DNA from: Azolla caroliniana | Taxonomy: Eukaryota; Polypodiophyta | Reading direction: 5' to 3' | Assembly (NCBI GenBank): GCA_043228905.1 | Contig: JBHGNT010000013.1 | Span: 4,960,001 to 5,024,000 of the forward strand | DNA: 64,000 nucleotides | Shown: positions 53,245-64,000 of the stretch, in pieces | How the letters are laid out: each line of letters opens with the position of its first letter | Numbering within the stretch: position 1 is the stretch's first letter | The notes under the pieces: model-generated | What the model saw: the letters and a program-made list of their open reading frames with translations, nothing else | What the model was told of the DNA's origin: nothing | Database searches by the model: none | Program-made: the position numbers and the translations under genes

Positions 53245-54929
53245 CTAACTCATTGATCCGCCTTGTCGATTCGAATCCGACTCTGTCTTTCCGAACATTG
53301 TGACTCTGACATTTCTACACTTGTCCAACTCTTTCCCTAACCGACTCACAATCACAACGAGATTAGACACCTCCACACACAGATCCTTGAGTAGCCTCTT
53401 GAGCCATATGGCTTCGCATGTCGCGACAGCCTCTCCTCGGTACTCGGCCTCTGTGCTCAACAATGCTACTATCAGCTGCTTCTTACTGCTCCAGGCGACC
53501 GCGGCGCTCCCAAGTGAAAACGAATATCCGGATGTAGACCTATGTCGTCGGCATTTCAGGCCCAATCGTCATCCTAGTAGGTGACAAGTTGTTTGACTAC
53601 ACTGGCCGAATATAGCAACCCCCGATCCTTAGTGCCGCTAACATACCTGGTATTCAGTGTGCGCATTGAAGGTGCTCCACAGTCAGATGCACCATAAATT
53701 GACTGATCAATTCGACCGAATAGCTGAGGTCCGACCGGGTGATGGTCAGGTATATAAGGCTTCCGACTATTTGTGGGAACCTTTTCAGGTCGCATATCAT
53801 TCCGGAGTCGGGGCGAAGCTTCACATTCTATCATACTGAATTTGAAGAGCATAGTCACCACATAATGTTGTTGACTTATCAGTATGTCTTCGGGGTTACG
53901 GATCACTTCGATCCCAAGGAAGTAATGAAGGTCACTGAGATCCTTCATTTCGAATGATGCCGCGAGCTGGGATTTGACGTGGCTGATTTCGTCCAAATTC
54001 AGCACCGGCGATGACAAGATCATCCACATAGAGTAGTATGCTCACCAACCCATTCCGACCTTGCCGGATGAAAAGTGATGAGTCCAATTTCGACGGAGCA
54101 AACCCCATCTAAGGCAGTCTCTACGTGATCGCCGCGTTCCAGGTGCGCAAGTCTTGCTTGAGTTTGTAAAGGGACTTCTTCAATCGGCACACCGCCGATG
54201 TATTCACTCTGGACTGAAATCCAGGGGGCTGAACCATATACACATGCTCCTGAAGATCACCTTGCAAGAACGCATTCTTTACATCCATTTGATGTAGATG
54301 CCACCCTTTTACCGATGCCACCACAAGCAAAACACGAACAGTCTTCATCTTTGCAACCGGCGCAAACATCTCATCGTAATCGATGTCGTGTTGTTGCGCG
54401 TAGCTCTCCGGCTCACACACGATTGCCACTTTCTCCATGTATGCATAATGATGCGCCATATACTCGTCCCGTACCTCTTCACGGGGTTCTTCTGGTGGGT
54501 GGATCGGCGCAATTCCTAATTCGCCGATTTCACTACCTTCTCAACCGATTTCGACCTCTTCCTTGGAGGTTCCTTGTCGATCGGGTCAGAGTTGGAATCG
54601 CTCTGATCCGACTCAGCTCTCTCGGTGTCATACTCTGGCATCTTCTGCTTCTCCTTTTCTTTGCATGTGAACCATATCCTCGGTTTCTTGCGCGGGGAGA
54701 GCATAGCCGAGTCTTCACCACTCACCGGCTCATCATCCGGTTGACCACTCCAGTCATCTAGAGAGCAGTCAGAGTCTCTGGTTGTTCGGATTCCGTGATG
54801 CTTCTCTCTGTTCCGGATTCCACTGGATCATCAACAACGATCGGCTCGGGTTCAGGGGGAGGGAAGTTCTAAGATGCCGATTCATCAAAAAGGACATCTC
54901 AGCTGACTCGGACCGCTTTCGATCGGGTG
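53245..54929 (-). pseudogene. C4 RT-RNase H
   Basis: Minus-strand frames carry the linker (54516-54900, Lys/Glu/Ser-rich), then RT: FAPVAKMKTVRVLLVVAS, HQMDVKNAFLQGDLQEHVYM, CRLKKSLYKLKQ (54121-54459), SFEMKDLSDLHYFLGIEVI and ISQQHYVVTMLFKF (53780-53960). The YVDD site falls between these blocks (about 54015-54035), where the strand reads VDDLVIAG-type sequence with a stop. RNase H (SKKQLIVALLSTEAEYRGEA, about 53420-53480) ends in an altered tail at 53300. Several stops and frame changes are present. Confidence 0.8.
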
Positions 54930-55226
54930 TGTTGAGAATCAAGCTCAACTTGGTCTAGTGTGTGAACTCACCTTGAGAGTGAAGAGACACTCCAACGGTC
55001 AAGAGTCACCATTATGTCACCACTTTGTATTCTAGCATTTAGTATGAGTCATAGAATCATATTCTATGACACATAATTTATGAGCTTTCACATTCCCCAT
55101 GCTCCATGAGTCTTGTAGTTAATGAAGAGAGAGGGTGACTACATAAAGCACCCTCCTCCCACCTTGTATTATGTTGAGTCTTTCTCCTTTGTCAATATAC
55201 TTTTACCTTGCGTATTCTCTGTGTTT

Positions 55227-55272
<46 letters not shown>

Positions 55273-55330
55273 CACACACATAACTCACATCTCTTCTGCT
55301 TCACAAGAATCCATCTCTTGATTCTTTACA
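54930..55330 (+). repeat. C5 5' LTR (401 bp)
   Basis: Begins TGTTGAGAATCAAGC and ends TGATTCTTTACA. It contains a (CT)n/(CA)n microsatellite (55231-55280). Confidence 0.95.
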
Positions 55331-55343
55331 TGGTATCAGAGCG
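55331..55343 (+). other. C5 primer-binding site
   Basis: TGGTATCAGAGCG, complementary to the 3' end of initiator tRNA-Met, directly next to the LTR. Confidence 0.93.
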
Positions 55344-55492
55344 ATTTGGTAGCTCGATCTAGCCCATTCACCTCATCGTGATCGTGTGTTGTGCTCTACA
55401 CCGACGACCAAGAACCGGCTCATAACTATCGTAGCTTCGCTACATAGCTCGCATTTGAAGAGAGAAGAAGAAGAAGAAGAAGAATCGACATA

Positions 55493-56932
55493 ATGAATAC
55501 TCAAATGGGGAGCGCTCTCCCTACCGAGAAGTTGGATCGAAACAACTTCACATCTTGGGAGTACAAGATGCACCAATACCTTGTCGGACAAGGCTATTGG
55601 AGCTACATCAAAGGAGCGCATGAAGACCGACCCACCGAAGCGGCTCCCGGATACGCGACATGGGAGCAAGCCGCAAGCCGTGTGATGTATTGTTTGGCGA
55701 CATGTGTTCACGACCACATGCTCGGTTACATTCGAGAAGCCAAGACACCGAAGGAAACGTGGGAAAATCTACGAAAGATTTTCACCGCCAACACGACCGC
55801 AAGGAAGCTTCAACTCCGCCAAGAGTTGAACAACATTCAACAAAGGGACATGTCCATCACGACATACACCTTGAAGATCAAGGAGCTTTGCGACTCGCTC
55901 GGCTCAATAAGTGTAAGTATAGATGATGATGAGATAGTGCAAATATGCCTCGGCAGCCTCGCACCACGGTTCGACGTGATGCGTACCGCCGTTCTAGCAC
56001 GGGAGAAATCTCCCTCCTTCTTCGAGCTCCAATCAATGCTATTGGTCGAAGAAAACCACATGCATACAAGGACCAATGAGTTGGAAGGCCACATGCTCTA
56101 CACGCACTCTAATGGAGGAAGAGAACGTGGACGAGCGAGAGGCCGATTTGGCCAAGGACAAGGCGGACAAGGTCTGACCTACGACAACAACTCCCAATTT
56201 CGGCCGCAAAATGGAGGCCAACAAGGAACCTTCGCAAGAAGGGGGAGCTTCCAATCCGGCCCGAGCCGTCAAAACGCAACCGAATGTGGATATTGCGGAA
56301 AGCTCGGCCACCAGGAAGAAGAGTGTCGAAAGAAGATGCGTGAATCGGCTTCCACAAGCCGACAACTCACGAATTACACACACAACTCCAACTATGAAGA
56401 TCATGGCGGAATGTATCCACACAACTCTGACCGTGGCGAAATGTATGGGCACAACTCTAACTACGAAGATCGTGGCGGAATGTATGCGCACAACTCCGAC
56501 CGTGGCGGAATGTTCATGATGAAACATAGAGCAAACTCTATGTCGACCGCTACCTCAACTAGTCCCTCCGGTCTGGAAGACGTACGGTTCGTCGATTCCG
56601 GTGCCTCAAACCATATGACATCGCATCAAGAATGGTTCCGAGAACTTCGAGAGCCGGACCAACCCGGTTATGTCGAAACCGGAGATGACACTACGCATCC
56701 GATTCGTCACATTGGCAATGTTCCGTTCGGAAAAGAAGATAAGCAAAATTACATTAAAAATGTCTTGCATGTACCGACCATTACGAAGAATTTGGTCTCT
56801 GTCGGCCAAATTGTAGAGCAAGGGATGCAAGTTCGATTTAATCAAGGCGGTTGCTTCATCGAAAAGAGGGCCGACTCATTGCACGTGGAAGAAGAGAGGG
56901 CCGGATGTTCATTCTTGATTCACGCGAGATGA
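55493..56932 (+). CDS. C5 Gag-protease frame
   Basis: The open frame of 479 codons starts at the first ATG after the leader. The Gag core has WEQAASRVMYCLA, TTARKLQLRQELNNI and QSMLLVEENHMH (residues about 55-195). A Gly/Arg/Gln-rich RNA-binding stretch follows, then the zinc knuckle CGYCGKLGHQEEEC (about 261-274). Next come tandem repeats of HNSNYEDHGGMY type (about 290-345), not seen in C1 or C4, and the protease active site FVDSGASNHMTSH (about 365-377). The last about 18 codons after ADSLHVEEE are out of the pol frame. The true polyprotein continues in the frame starting at 56851, so one base was probably lost in the AAAA run near 56864. Confidence 0.88.
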   Translation: MNTQMGSALPTEKLDRNNFTSWEYKMHQYLVGQGYWSYIKGAHEDRPTEAAPGYATWEQAASRVMYCLATCVHDHMLGYIREAKTPKETWENLRKIFTANTTARKLQLRQELNNIQQRDMSITTYTLKIKELCDSLGSISVSIDDDEIVQICLGSLAPRFDVMRTAVLAREKSPSFFELQSMLLVEENHMHTRTNELEGHMLYTHSNGGRERGRARGRFGQGQGGQGLTYDNNSQFRPQNGGQQGTFARRGSFQSGPSRQNATECGYCGKLGHQEEECRKKMRESASTSRQLTNYTHNSNYEDHGGMYPHNSDRGEMYGHNSNYEDRGGMYAHNSDRGGMFMMKHRANSMSTATSTSPSGLEDVRFVDSGASNHMTSHQEWFRELREPDQPGYVETGDDTTHPIRHIGNVPFGKEDKQNYIKNVLHVPTITKNLVSVGQIVEQGMQVRFNQGGCFIEKRADSLHVEEERAGCSFLIHAR

Positions 56933-59835
56933 AATCCGCCATGTTCGCGACAAAAACGAAAGCCGACTCTGACATAGAGCTATGGCACAAGCGAATCGGC
57001 CATATCAATCTCAACAAACTCAAGGCAATGAAATCGAAAGGAGTCGTCATAAGACTCCCGACATTCAAAGAGAAGGAGATTGATGGTGTATGCGAAGCGT
57101 GCCAATTCAGCAAGCAACACCGACACCCATTCCCGAAAGAGTGGAACATGAGCAAAGGTCTACTCAACGTAGTCCATTCACACATATGGGGACCGGCGCA
57201 GATGGCTACATTCGGCGGATGCCGATATTACGTGCTCTTCATCGACGACTTCTCTAGGCACACTTGGATCTACCCGATGCGGCAAAAGAGCGAAGTGTTC
57301 AGACACTTCCAAAATTTCAAGAATGAAGTCGAGAAAGCCACGGGCTGACATGTACGATGCCTTCGATCGGATGGCGGCAAGGAGTACTTCTCAGACGATT
57401 TCACGGCGTATCTCCGAAAGGAAGGAATTCGGCGAGAATTCACTTGCCGACACACTCCGCAACAAAACGGAGTAGCCGAGCGCAAAAATCGGCACATCCT
57501 CAAAGTAGTGCGGGCCATGATGAACGAGAAGCATATGCCCAAGTTATATTGGGCCGAAGCTGCAAATACGGCCGTCTACCTAATGAACCAATGCACAACA
57601 TCTGGCGTGCACGAGGTCACTCCGCACGAAAAATACTTTGGAAAGAAGTCGGACTTATCGCACACCCGGATATTCGGCGCGATAGCGTACATGCACATCC
57701 CCGACGAGAAACGTCAAAAGCTTGATCCGAAGTCTAAGAAATGTATCCTCGTAGGATACTCACTGGAGCAAAAGGGGTACAAGTGCTACAACCCCTCAAC
57801 TTGAAAATCTCGAGTAAGTCGAGACGTCGTTTTTGACGAGTCTGCATCCTGGTACGCACCAGAGACAACTCTGACTCCGTCTCCGCTCGACCAGGAATCC
57901 GCCGAACAAGAGATAGAGGATGAGGATCGCCTTATGCACATGTTCGAAGAGAGTCTGATCACGACCCAACTGAGCAGACCACAAGAGCCTTTGAGCGATC
58001 AAAGCACATCACGGCCTAGCCCGAAGATGGACAAGGGCAAGGCGAAAATGGCGGAATACGCAGATGATCGTTTCGACGATGATGAGTCGACTCACTCACT
58101 CGACAGTGAGTTCGACGGCTTCGATGTACCAATCAGAGCTAAGAAAGCCCTCATCTCAGCAAATGAAAAGTTCCGTCGCTCCACCCATGAAAAGAACCCC
58201 GTAAGCCGATTCGGCTACAACAATTATATGGCATACCATTACGCCTTTATGATGAAGGTAGGGACAGTACGGGAGCCGGAAACCTTTTCGGAAGCCACGA
58301 AGGACCTGCGATGGATCGAAGCAATGAATGAGGAGATGCAAGCACTACATAAGAACGAGACATGGGATCTCGTTTCCACCTCACCACACAAAAAGGCGAT
58401 CGGATGCAGATGGATCTACAAGGTGAAGTATAACGTCGATGGCTCCGTAAACCGCTACAAAGCTCGACTCGTAGCGAAAGGATACGCTCAGACACATGGC
58501 GTCGAAGAGACCTTTGCCCCGGTGGCAAAGATGACGACGGTTTGGACCGTAATTGCGATTGCCGCGGCGAAAGGGTGGCACCTCCATCCAATGGACGTCA
58601 AGAACTCCTTTCTACAAGGAGAATTAGAAGAGGAGGTGTACATGATCCAACCACCTGGCTTCAACTCGAGCACCCATCCGAAAGCGGTTTGCCGACTCAA
58701 GAAGCCACTCTATGGCCTCAAGCAAGCACCGCGTGCTTGGCATTCAAAGGTAACGCAATATCTTCATCAAATTGGCTTCCATATGTCAAAATCGGACAAC
58801 TCCCTCTACATACGACGCGATTACACAAGTCTGATCATCATCATTTTATATGTGGATGACCTAGTCATTGGAGGTGAGCATCTCGTCGAAATCAATAAAG
58901 TCAAATCCCTCCTCTCCGACAAGTTCAAGATGACGGACATGAAGGAGCTCCACTACTTCCTCGGCATCGAGGTAATTCGGACTCCGGTCGGAATCATGAT
59001 CTCTCAACGGCACTACATCCTCAACTTGTTATACAAGTTAAGGATGGCTGACTGCAAATCCGCGGCAACCCCGCTCGATCGCAATCTCAAACTAGATGTG
59101 AACTCCGGCACCAAAGCATGTGAGCCGACTTAGTATCGGCAACTCATCGGGAGTCTCATCTACCTCACGATCACACGACTTGATCTTAGTTATCCGGTCG
59201 GTCTCCTTAGCCAATTCATGCAAACACCGCGTGATACTCACTTGGATTGCGCTAAGTGAGTTCTACGCTACGTGAGCGGCACAATGGATTGCGGCATCCT
59301 CTACAAGACCGCGATGCCAATACAACTCGAGGGGTACACAGACGCCGATTGGGCCGGCTACAAAGTTGATAGAAGATCAACCTCCGGATTTTTTTTCTCC
59401 CTCAGTAGCGGAGCAATATCCTGGAGTAGCAAGAAGCAGCCCACCGTCGCTCTTTCGAGTATGGAGGCGGAATACAGGGGCGCATCCGTAGCTGCGTGTG
59501 AAGCCGTATGGCTCAAGAGGATTTTGAAGGATCTGGGCGTACCCATCAAGGATCCGACTTCCCTTTACTGCGACAACATGAGCAGTATCTATCTGGCTCG
59601 ACACCCGGTGTTCCACGCGCGGACAAAGAACTTTGAAGTGCACTATCACTTCATCCGAGAGCGCGTTCTGGCTGGCGATGTCGACCTACAACACTTTAGC
59701 ACCAATCTTCAAACGGCCGACATCTTGACTAAAGCCTTAGGAGCCGACAAGCTATGGCAATTCATGACCGATCTCGAATTGACGATCCCTGACCTACCAA
59801 GCTTGAGGGGGAGTACTGAAGACACTACGCAATAA
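56851..59835 (+). pseudogene. C5 integrase, RT and RNase H
   Basis: One frame runs from the gag overlap to TAA at 59833, broken by TGA at 57346, TGA near 57802, TAG near 59131 and TGA near 59258. Integrase: zinc ligands in ELWHKRIGHINLNKL and GVCEACQFSKQH, DDE core from FIDDFSRHTW to RSDGGKEYFSDDF and QQNGVAERKNRH. RT: HPMDVKNSFLQGELEEEVYM, CRLKKPLYGLKQAPRAWHSK and the catalytic LYVDDLVIGG (58846-58875). RNase H: GYTDADWAGYKVDRRSTSG (59333), ALSSMEAEYRGASVAACE, and the C-terminal STNLQTADILTKALG. All four stops are one C-to-T step from CGA or CAG. Domain content is complete. Confidence 0.92.
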
Positions 59836-59839
59836 CGCG

Positions 59840-60106
59840 TGGATTCCGCAACCACGCAACGAAGCAGCGAAGAGCCGATCTACCGCGCAAAGTTGTGAAG
59901 AAAGATGCAAGACGAAGCACAGACTTCGCAACTACGCACGCAAGCCGAAGCACAGACTTCGTAACTACGCACAACGCAAAGTGGACCATGTATTCCGCAA
60001 CTCCGCATAAAGCGAGTCGACACGAGTCGACGCGGACTCCGGAACACGAGTTGAAGCGGATTTCGGATACCGTTTGAAACCTACCCGACTTGAGTTTGAG
60101 GGGGCG
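59840..60106 (+). other. C5 3' untranslated stretch
   Basis: Between the pol stop and the 3' LTR lies GC-rich sequence with loose repeats of a CGCAACTACGCA / ACAGACTTCG type (59860-60020). It has no coding signature and ends in the polypurine tract. Confidence 0.6.
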
Positions 60107-60387
60107 TGTTGAGAATCAAGCTCAACTTGGTCTAGTGTGTGAACTCACCTTGAGAGTGAAGAGACACTCCAACGGTCAAGAGTCACCATTATGTCACCAC
60201 TTTGTATTCTAGCATCTAGTATGAGTCATAGAATCATATTCTATGACAATAACTTATGAGCTTTCACATTCCCATGCTCCATGAGTCTTGTAGTTAATGA
60301 AGAGAGAGGGTGACTACATAAAGCACCCTCCTCCCACCTTGTATTATGTTGAGTCTTTCTCCTTTGTCAATATACTTTTACCTTGTG

Positions 60388-60447
<60 letters not shown>

Positions 60448-60497
60448 TAACTCACATCTCTTCCGCTTCACAAGAATCCATCTCTTGATTCTTTACA
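60107..60497 (+). repeat. C5 3' LTR (391 bp)
   Basis: Begins TGTTGAGAATCAAGC and ends TGATTCTTTACA. The (CT)n/(CA)n block is at 60385-60447. Confidence 0.95.
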
Positions 60498-62480
60498 GGG
60501 GGTTATAACACTTATAACCCTTCTGTTGATTTGAGTAGACGACAAGAATACACTTTTCGGCTTTCACGTCTAACTTCCTCCGCTTTTCCTTTGATACATG
60601 TACATATGCAATGCTACCGAAAACCCGAAGGTGTGCTAAATTCGGTTTCTGCTCGAAATATAGTTCGTGCGACGACACCTTTGTCCCTGAGGCAGATATC
60701 CGATTCTGGATGTACACGATTGTCCGAATTGCTTCGGCCCAATAGAAGTTGGGCATGCTTTTCTCCTCAAGCATCGCCCAATAGAAGTTGGGCATGCTTC
60801 TACCAGTGTCCTATTCCGACGCTCGGCCATGCCATTCTGCTCCGGCGTGTATCTACAAGAGAATTCCCATCGGATTCCCTTCGTCTGCATATAGCTCATG
60901 AATTGGACAGAAAAGAATCTTTCTGTCATCCAATCTTCGACACTTGATCTTTCTTCCGGCCTCATGTTCGACAAGGTTCTTCAAATTTCAGAAACATGAG
61001 AAGACTTCGTTTTTCTTCTCAATTAGATAGATCCAAGTGTGGTAGGTGAAATCGTCGATGAAGGAGATGAAATATTGACTCCCGTCGACACTCACATTTT
61101 GTGTTGGTCCCCACACATCCGAGTGGATAAGATCAAGTCGATTCCGGCTCCAATTCTTGTCATTGAGGAATAGAAGTGTATGTTGCTTCCCGAGTTGGCA
61201 AGCTTCACGGCCACTAAACTTGAGGCAGTCCGGAAACCACGTGTTTTGACTACAGCTCGTGAAGCTTCCGGAAGTTCATGTGGCCGATCCGCTTGTGCCA
61301 TGGGTCCATGTCCGACTCGACCTTCTACCCTTTCGTGAACATAGTGGTGCCCACATCATTCGTTTCGAGGATAAACATAGTGGTACCCGTCTCGGCGCCC
61401 GAGATGTCCCCGGTTTTTCTAGGAATGAAAACCATTCTTCGTGGCTCGTCATATGGTTCAACGCTCCAGAGTCAACATACCACACTTCCTTCGAACCCAA
61501 AGTGGTCTTCTTCATCAACTTAGCCTTGTCTTTCATCACAAAGGCTGGGGGCGATCCATTTCTGGAATTGGATCCTTCCAGTCCTCCCGCGTAGTAAGAG
61601 CTTTGTCGGCTTCCCCGTCTAGCCTTGCCAGATCCGGATTTGTATGAATTGGTGCACTTCTTCCAGCACTCGCTCTTTCTGTGGCCCTTCTAGCCACAAT
61701 ACCAACCGTCCATCGCGGTCTTCTCTCACCGGGTCCTGGCCACAGTACTTGTGGAGGGTTCAGAACGGTTATCGACACCATCCTTGTGCCTCCAATTCTG
61801 CTCTTGTCGGCCGCTTTGATTGCCTGCCGATCCGCCTCGTCTACCAGGATCACGGGGCCTCTCTACCTCCGTGTACAACATCTTCTTACAAGTTGGTTTG
61901 TGTACTCGTTGACGCACCCACGTGGTTCTCCTCAACTAGGAGCATCAACTGTAGGTCAAAAAAGGAGAGTGTATTCTCCCTTGTACAGACTGTCGTCTGG
62001 AATGCTCCGAACTTTGACGTTAGGCCCCCGAGACAAACCTGCACCATCTCATCATGCTCAATGGTTACATTGATAGAACCAAGTGAGTTGCAAATGTCTT
62101 TGATCCAGGCCGTATAGTCGGCCACCGACATGTCCTTCTATCAGACATTGTTCAACTCCTGTCGGAGTTGTAGCTTCCGGGTCGTGGTGCTTGCGGTGAA
62201 GACCTTCTTTAGGTTTCCCCAAGCTTCCTTTGGGGTCATGGCATCTCGGATATGGCTCAGCAGCTGATCGTTGACACTAGATGCAAAGCAGTGCATAACT
62301 CTGCTTGCCGCTTATTCCCAAGTCGGGAATTCCCAATGTCCCGCATCAGCTGTTGTATCATTGGCTCTGTCTACATAACTCCAGTAACCATGCCCAAGCA
62401 GGTACTGATGCATCTTGTACGAACAAGATGAGTAGTTGGATCTGTCGAGTTTCTCCATCGGGAGCGAGCTAGCAATTCCT
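60498..62480 (-). pseudogene. C4 gag, protease and integrase
   Basis: Minus-strand order: gag N-terminus (about 62130-62465), Gag C-terminal half (61886-62131, MSVADYTAWIKDICNSL and EMVQVCLGGL), and a Gly/Arg-rich linker (61536-61853). The zinc knuckle is degenerate, near 61690. The protease site YVDSGALNHMTSHEEW follows (about 61445-61490). The pre-integrase domain is at about 61190-61300, and the integrase core has FSVQFMSYMQTKGIRWEFSC and RYTPEQNGMAERRNRTLVEA (60740-60910). A 39-bp in-frame tandem duplication (CCCAATAG at 60738 and 60777) repeats MPNFYWA. The end (CYNP) meets C5. Confidence 0.8.
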
Positions 62481-62584
62481 CGGTCGATATCATTCTTCTG
62501 ACTGTTCTTTACCAGGTGTTAGGGTTTTTCTTTAGAAAACGCTTGTCGGTTGCAGAGATTCTCAACCCTTACTCTCTAATACCA

Positions 62585-63015
62585 TGTAAAAGAATACGAT
62601 TGTGGAAGCTAAGACAAAACTGGCTCGGACGAGTAGCAAAAGAATATAGACACGGGTTTAATGGAAACCTTACACGGGAGAGACAGAGAGAACAAAATAG
62701 TAAACTCAATAGAAAATAATAACACTCTGTACATACAATGTGCTCAGTGAGAAATTTTATACAAGTCCTTAAAAGGACTGACAGAAGTACTAACAAGTAC
62801 TTCAATGCTCATACGAGCGACTGGCACTGACTCCTAAAAATATGCCTACGTACTAGGCTAGATTCATAGTCCTCTAAAGGCCTACCGGTTACAATCGGAT
62901 CCGGCTCCTGGTTCGGGATACCATCTCGACACCGATCCAGTTCTTCATTACGGACTCCAATTGGGCTCTGGCTTGTTCAGCCGATCCGAATACGGTTGAG
63001 CTTGTCCTCTCAACA
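62585..63015 (-). repeat. C4 5' LTR (431 bp)
   Basis: Begins TGTAAAAGAATACG and ends GTCCTCTCAACA on the plus strand, next to the primer-binding site with no spacer. The right flank, GACAT, is C6 RT sequence, so C4 inserted into C6. Confidence 0.85.
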
Positions 63016-63340
63016 GACATGAATTGATTGATCAAGCCGATCGGGTAACTGAGGTCCGACCAAGCGATGGTCAAATAGATGCTCGGCTTCTTACTCTGTC
63101 AGAACCGTGTTGGGTCGGACATCGTTCTCGAATTTTCATGAAGCTTCGCAATTCTATCCAGAGGGGTTGAGACTGATTTAGAATCTGTCATCCTGAACTT
63201 GAAGAGCATATTCAGCACATAATAGCGTTGGCTGATCAATATGCCTTCGGCGGTACATATCACTTTGATTCCGAGGATGTGATGATGGTCCTCCAGATCC
63301 TTCATTTCAAATGCTGCCAAGAGTTGAGACTTTACTCGAT
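63016..63340 (-). pseudogene. C6 RT C-terminal fragment
   Basis: The minus-strand frame has FEMKDLEDHHHILGIKVI, ISQRYYVLNMLFKFRM and, after a stop, DLSYPIGLINQFMS, ending at the C4 LTR. It is the RT palm/thumb segment after the YVDD site. It is fused upstream to protease-region sequence. Confidence 0.78.
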
Positions 63341-63567
63341 CGATTTCTTCAAGGTCAGCCCAATGTGACTGAGAGGAACTGCACCGACATGTTCAATGGT
63401 ATGCGGAGTGTCGTCTCCTGTTTCGACCACTTCTTGCTTTTCCGGTTTCTCCAACTACGAGAACCATTCCTCGTGACTCGTCATATGATTTGACGCTCCG
63501 GAGTCAACATACCACACCTCGTTTTCCCTCGAGGTGTTCACGGCCATTGAATTAGCCTTGTGCTTCA

Positions 63568-63922
63568 TTACAAAGGTTGGGCCCGATCCATTTCTGGCTC
63601 ATTCAGATCCTTCCGCGTAGTGCGACCTTTGACGCCTCTCTGCTTCTCTTCGGCTCGATCCAGCTTTGTCAGAATCGGCTCATTTCTTCCAGCACTTGCT
63701 CTCCCTATGGCCTTTCTTGCCACAGTACCAGCAATCCGTCGTGGCCTTCTCTTGCCGGTTTCTGGCGCCACCATGACTCCCCCTGCTTCCGGAGGGTACT
63801 GTGTCATTAGCTCCACCGACATAACTCCAATAGTTTTGCCCAAGTAGGTACTGGTGCATCTTGTACGACCAAGATGCACAGTTGCTTTTGTCCAGCTTCT
63901 CTGTAGGAAGCGAGCTAGCCAT
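63568..63922 (-). pseudogene. C6 shortened gag
   Basis: The frame starts MASSLPTEKLDKSNCASWSY and follows the C1/C4 gag for about 45 residues. It then jumps straight to the Gly/Arg linker and the zinc knuckle CWYCGKKGHRESKC. About 200 residues of the Gag core are deleted without loss of frame. The protein would keep the RNA-binding knuckle but not the particle-forming core. The frame shifts soon after, and the linker continues to about 63568. Confidence 0.75.
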
Positions 63923-64000
63923 CCCTCTATCTTATTTCTCTTTAGTTCTTCGCGGTTATGTTTGTTTGTTTGTCAGCCGCAGAGGATTTCAACCCTCGCG

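Larger units (their letters stand above)
54930..60497 (+). mobile_element. C5: nearly complete plus-strand Ty1/copia (5,568 bp)
   Basis: The LTRs 54930-55330 and 60107-60497 are about 400 bp and differ mainly in microsatellite length and a few bases. The primer-binding site TGGTATCAGAGCG starts directly after the 5' LTR (55331), and the polypurine tract GAGTTTGAGGGGGCG precedes the 3' LTR. The flanks GGGTG (54925-54929) and GGGGG (60498-60502) suit a target duplication with one change. All copia domains are present in order, so this is the most complete copia here, though it is not intact. Confidence 0.93.
53245..63015 (-). mobile_element. C4: minus-strand Ty1/copia, split by C5
   Basis: The 5' LTR (62585-63015), primer-binding site (TGGTATTAGAGAG on the minus strand, 62572-62584), gag, protease and integrase lie at 60498-62584. 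RT and RNase H lie at 53245-54929. C5 is inserted between, in the linker after the YKCYNP motif at the integrase end. The 3' LTR is not found. C4 is of the same family as C1. Confidence 0.88.
63016..64000 (-). mobile_element. C6: deletion-derived minus-strand copia, cut by the window end
   Basis: C6 is the host of C4. Minus-strand order from the right: gag start (63922), a shortened gag, a protease-region remnant (TIEHVGAVPLSHIG near 63380), then directly RT C-terminal sequence (63016-63320). Integrase, most of RT and the centre of gag are missing. The LTR and primer-binding site lie beyond 64000 or just inside it. Confidence 0.78.

Noticed and set aside
56851-56932. Programmed frameshift between gag-protease and pol in C5
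   Set aside because: No slippery heptamer was found. Copia elements normally use one frame, and a one-base loss in AAAA explains it.
1-64000. Functional tRNA or rRNA genes
   Set aside because: Only B-box-like fragments were seen. No sequence could be folded into a tRNA, and no rRNA-like sequence was recognised.

Overview
This is a eukaryotic, almost certainly streptophyte (land-plant-type) window. It is repeat-dense heterochromatin with no clearly intact host gene. The evidence is: plant-style Ty1/copia elements primed by initiator tRNA-Met (TGGTATCAGAGC), plant-style Ty3/gypsy elements, GT-AG introns, and stop codons that look like decay of methylated CG and CHG cytosines. A non-seed plant is my guess, from the Penelope-like element and the odd multi-copy gene families; the species cannot be fixed from sequence alone.

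Layout. 1-792: minus-strand LTR-element end (R1). 793-2890: 5' end of a plus-strand gypsy element with an open gag (R2). 2925-3012: SINE-like piece. 3010-4746: 5' part of a minus-strand copia (C1). 4747-6850: truncated Penelope-like retroelement with a proline-rich ORF. 6850-13908: a 311-bp tandem satellite whose monomer is a piece of a gypsy reverse transcriptase. 14284-40640: a decayed minus-strand gypsy (G0) split by a four-level nest. G0 contains a solo LTR (16167-16863) and copia C2 (18577-39924, target duplication AATCG). C2 contains minus-strand copia C3 (19068-37186, ACATG/ACATA). C3 contains two plus-strand elements, G1 (20626-28207, CCTGT/CCTGC) and G2 (28649-34502, CCGG).

41847-44794 (minus) is a decayed, intron-containing gene that joins a ParB-like fold to a beta-class DNA methyltransferase-like domain. 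45664-48846 is a gag-only LTR element (G3). 49127-52846 (plus) is a decayed DUF7869-like gene. 53245-63015 is minus-strand copia C4, split by the fairly complete plus-strand copia C5 (54930-60497). 63016-64000 is a deletion-derived copia (C6).

How it fits together. The copia and gypsy units are self-contained gag-pol transcription units that landed in one another, so the order of events can be read from the nesting. Every element carries disabling lesions. G1 is the most informative: one reading frame covers gag to integrase and is broken only by stops of C-to-T type, and a second ORF follows integrase. R1, G2 and G3 share one LTR family, and the satellite monomer is homologous to the RT segment where G2 is truncated.
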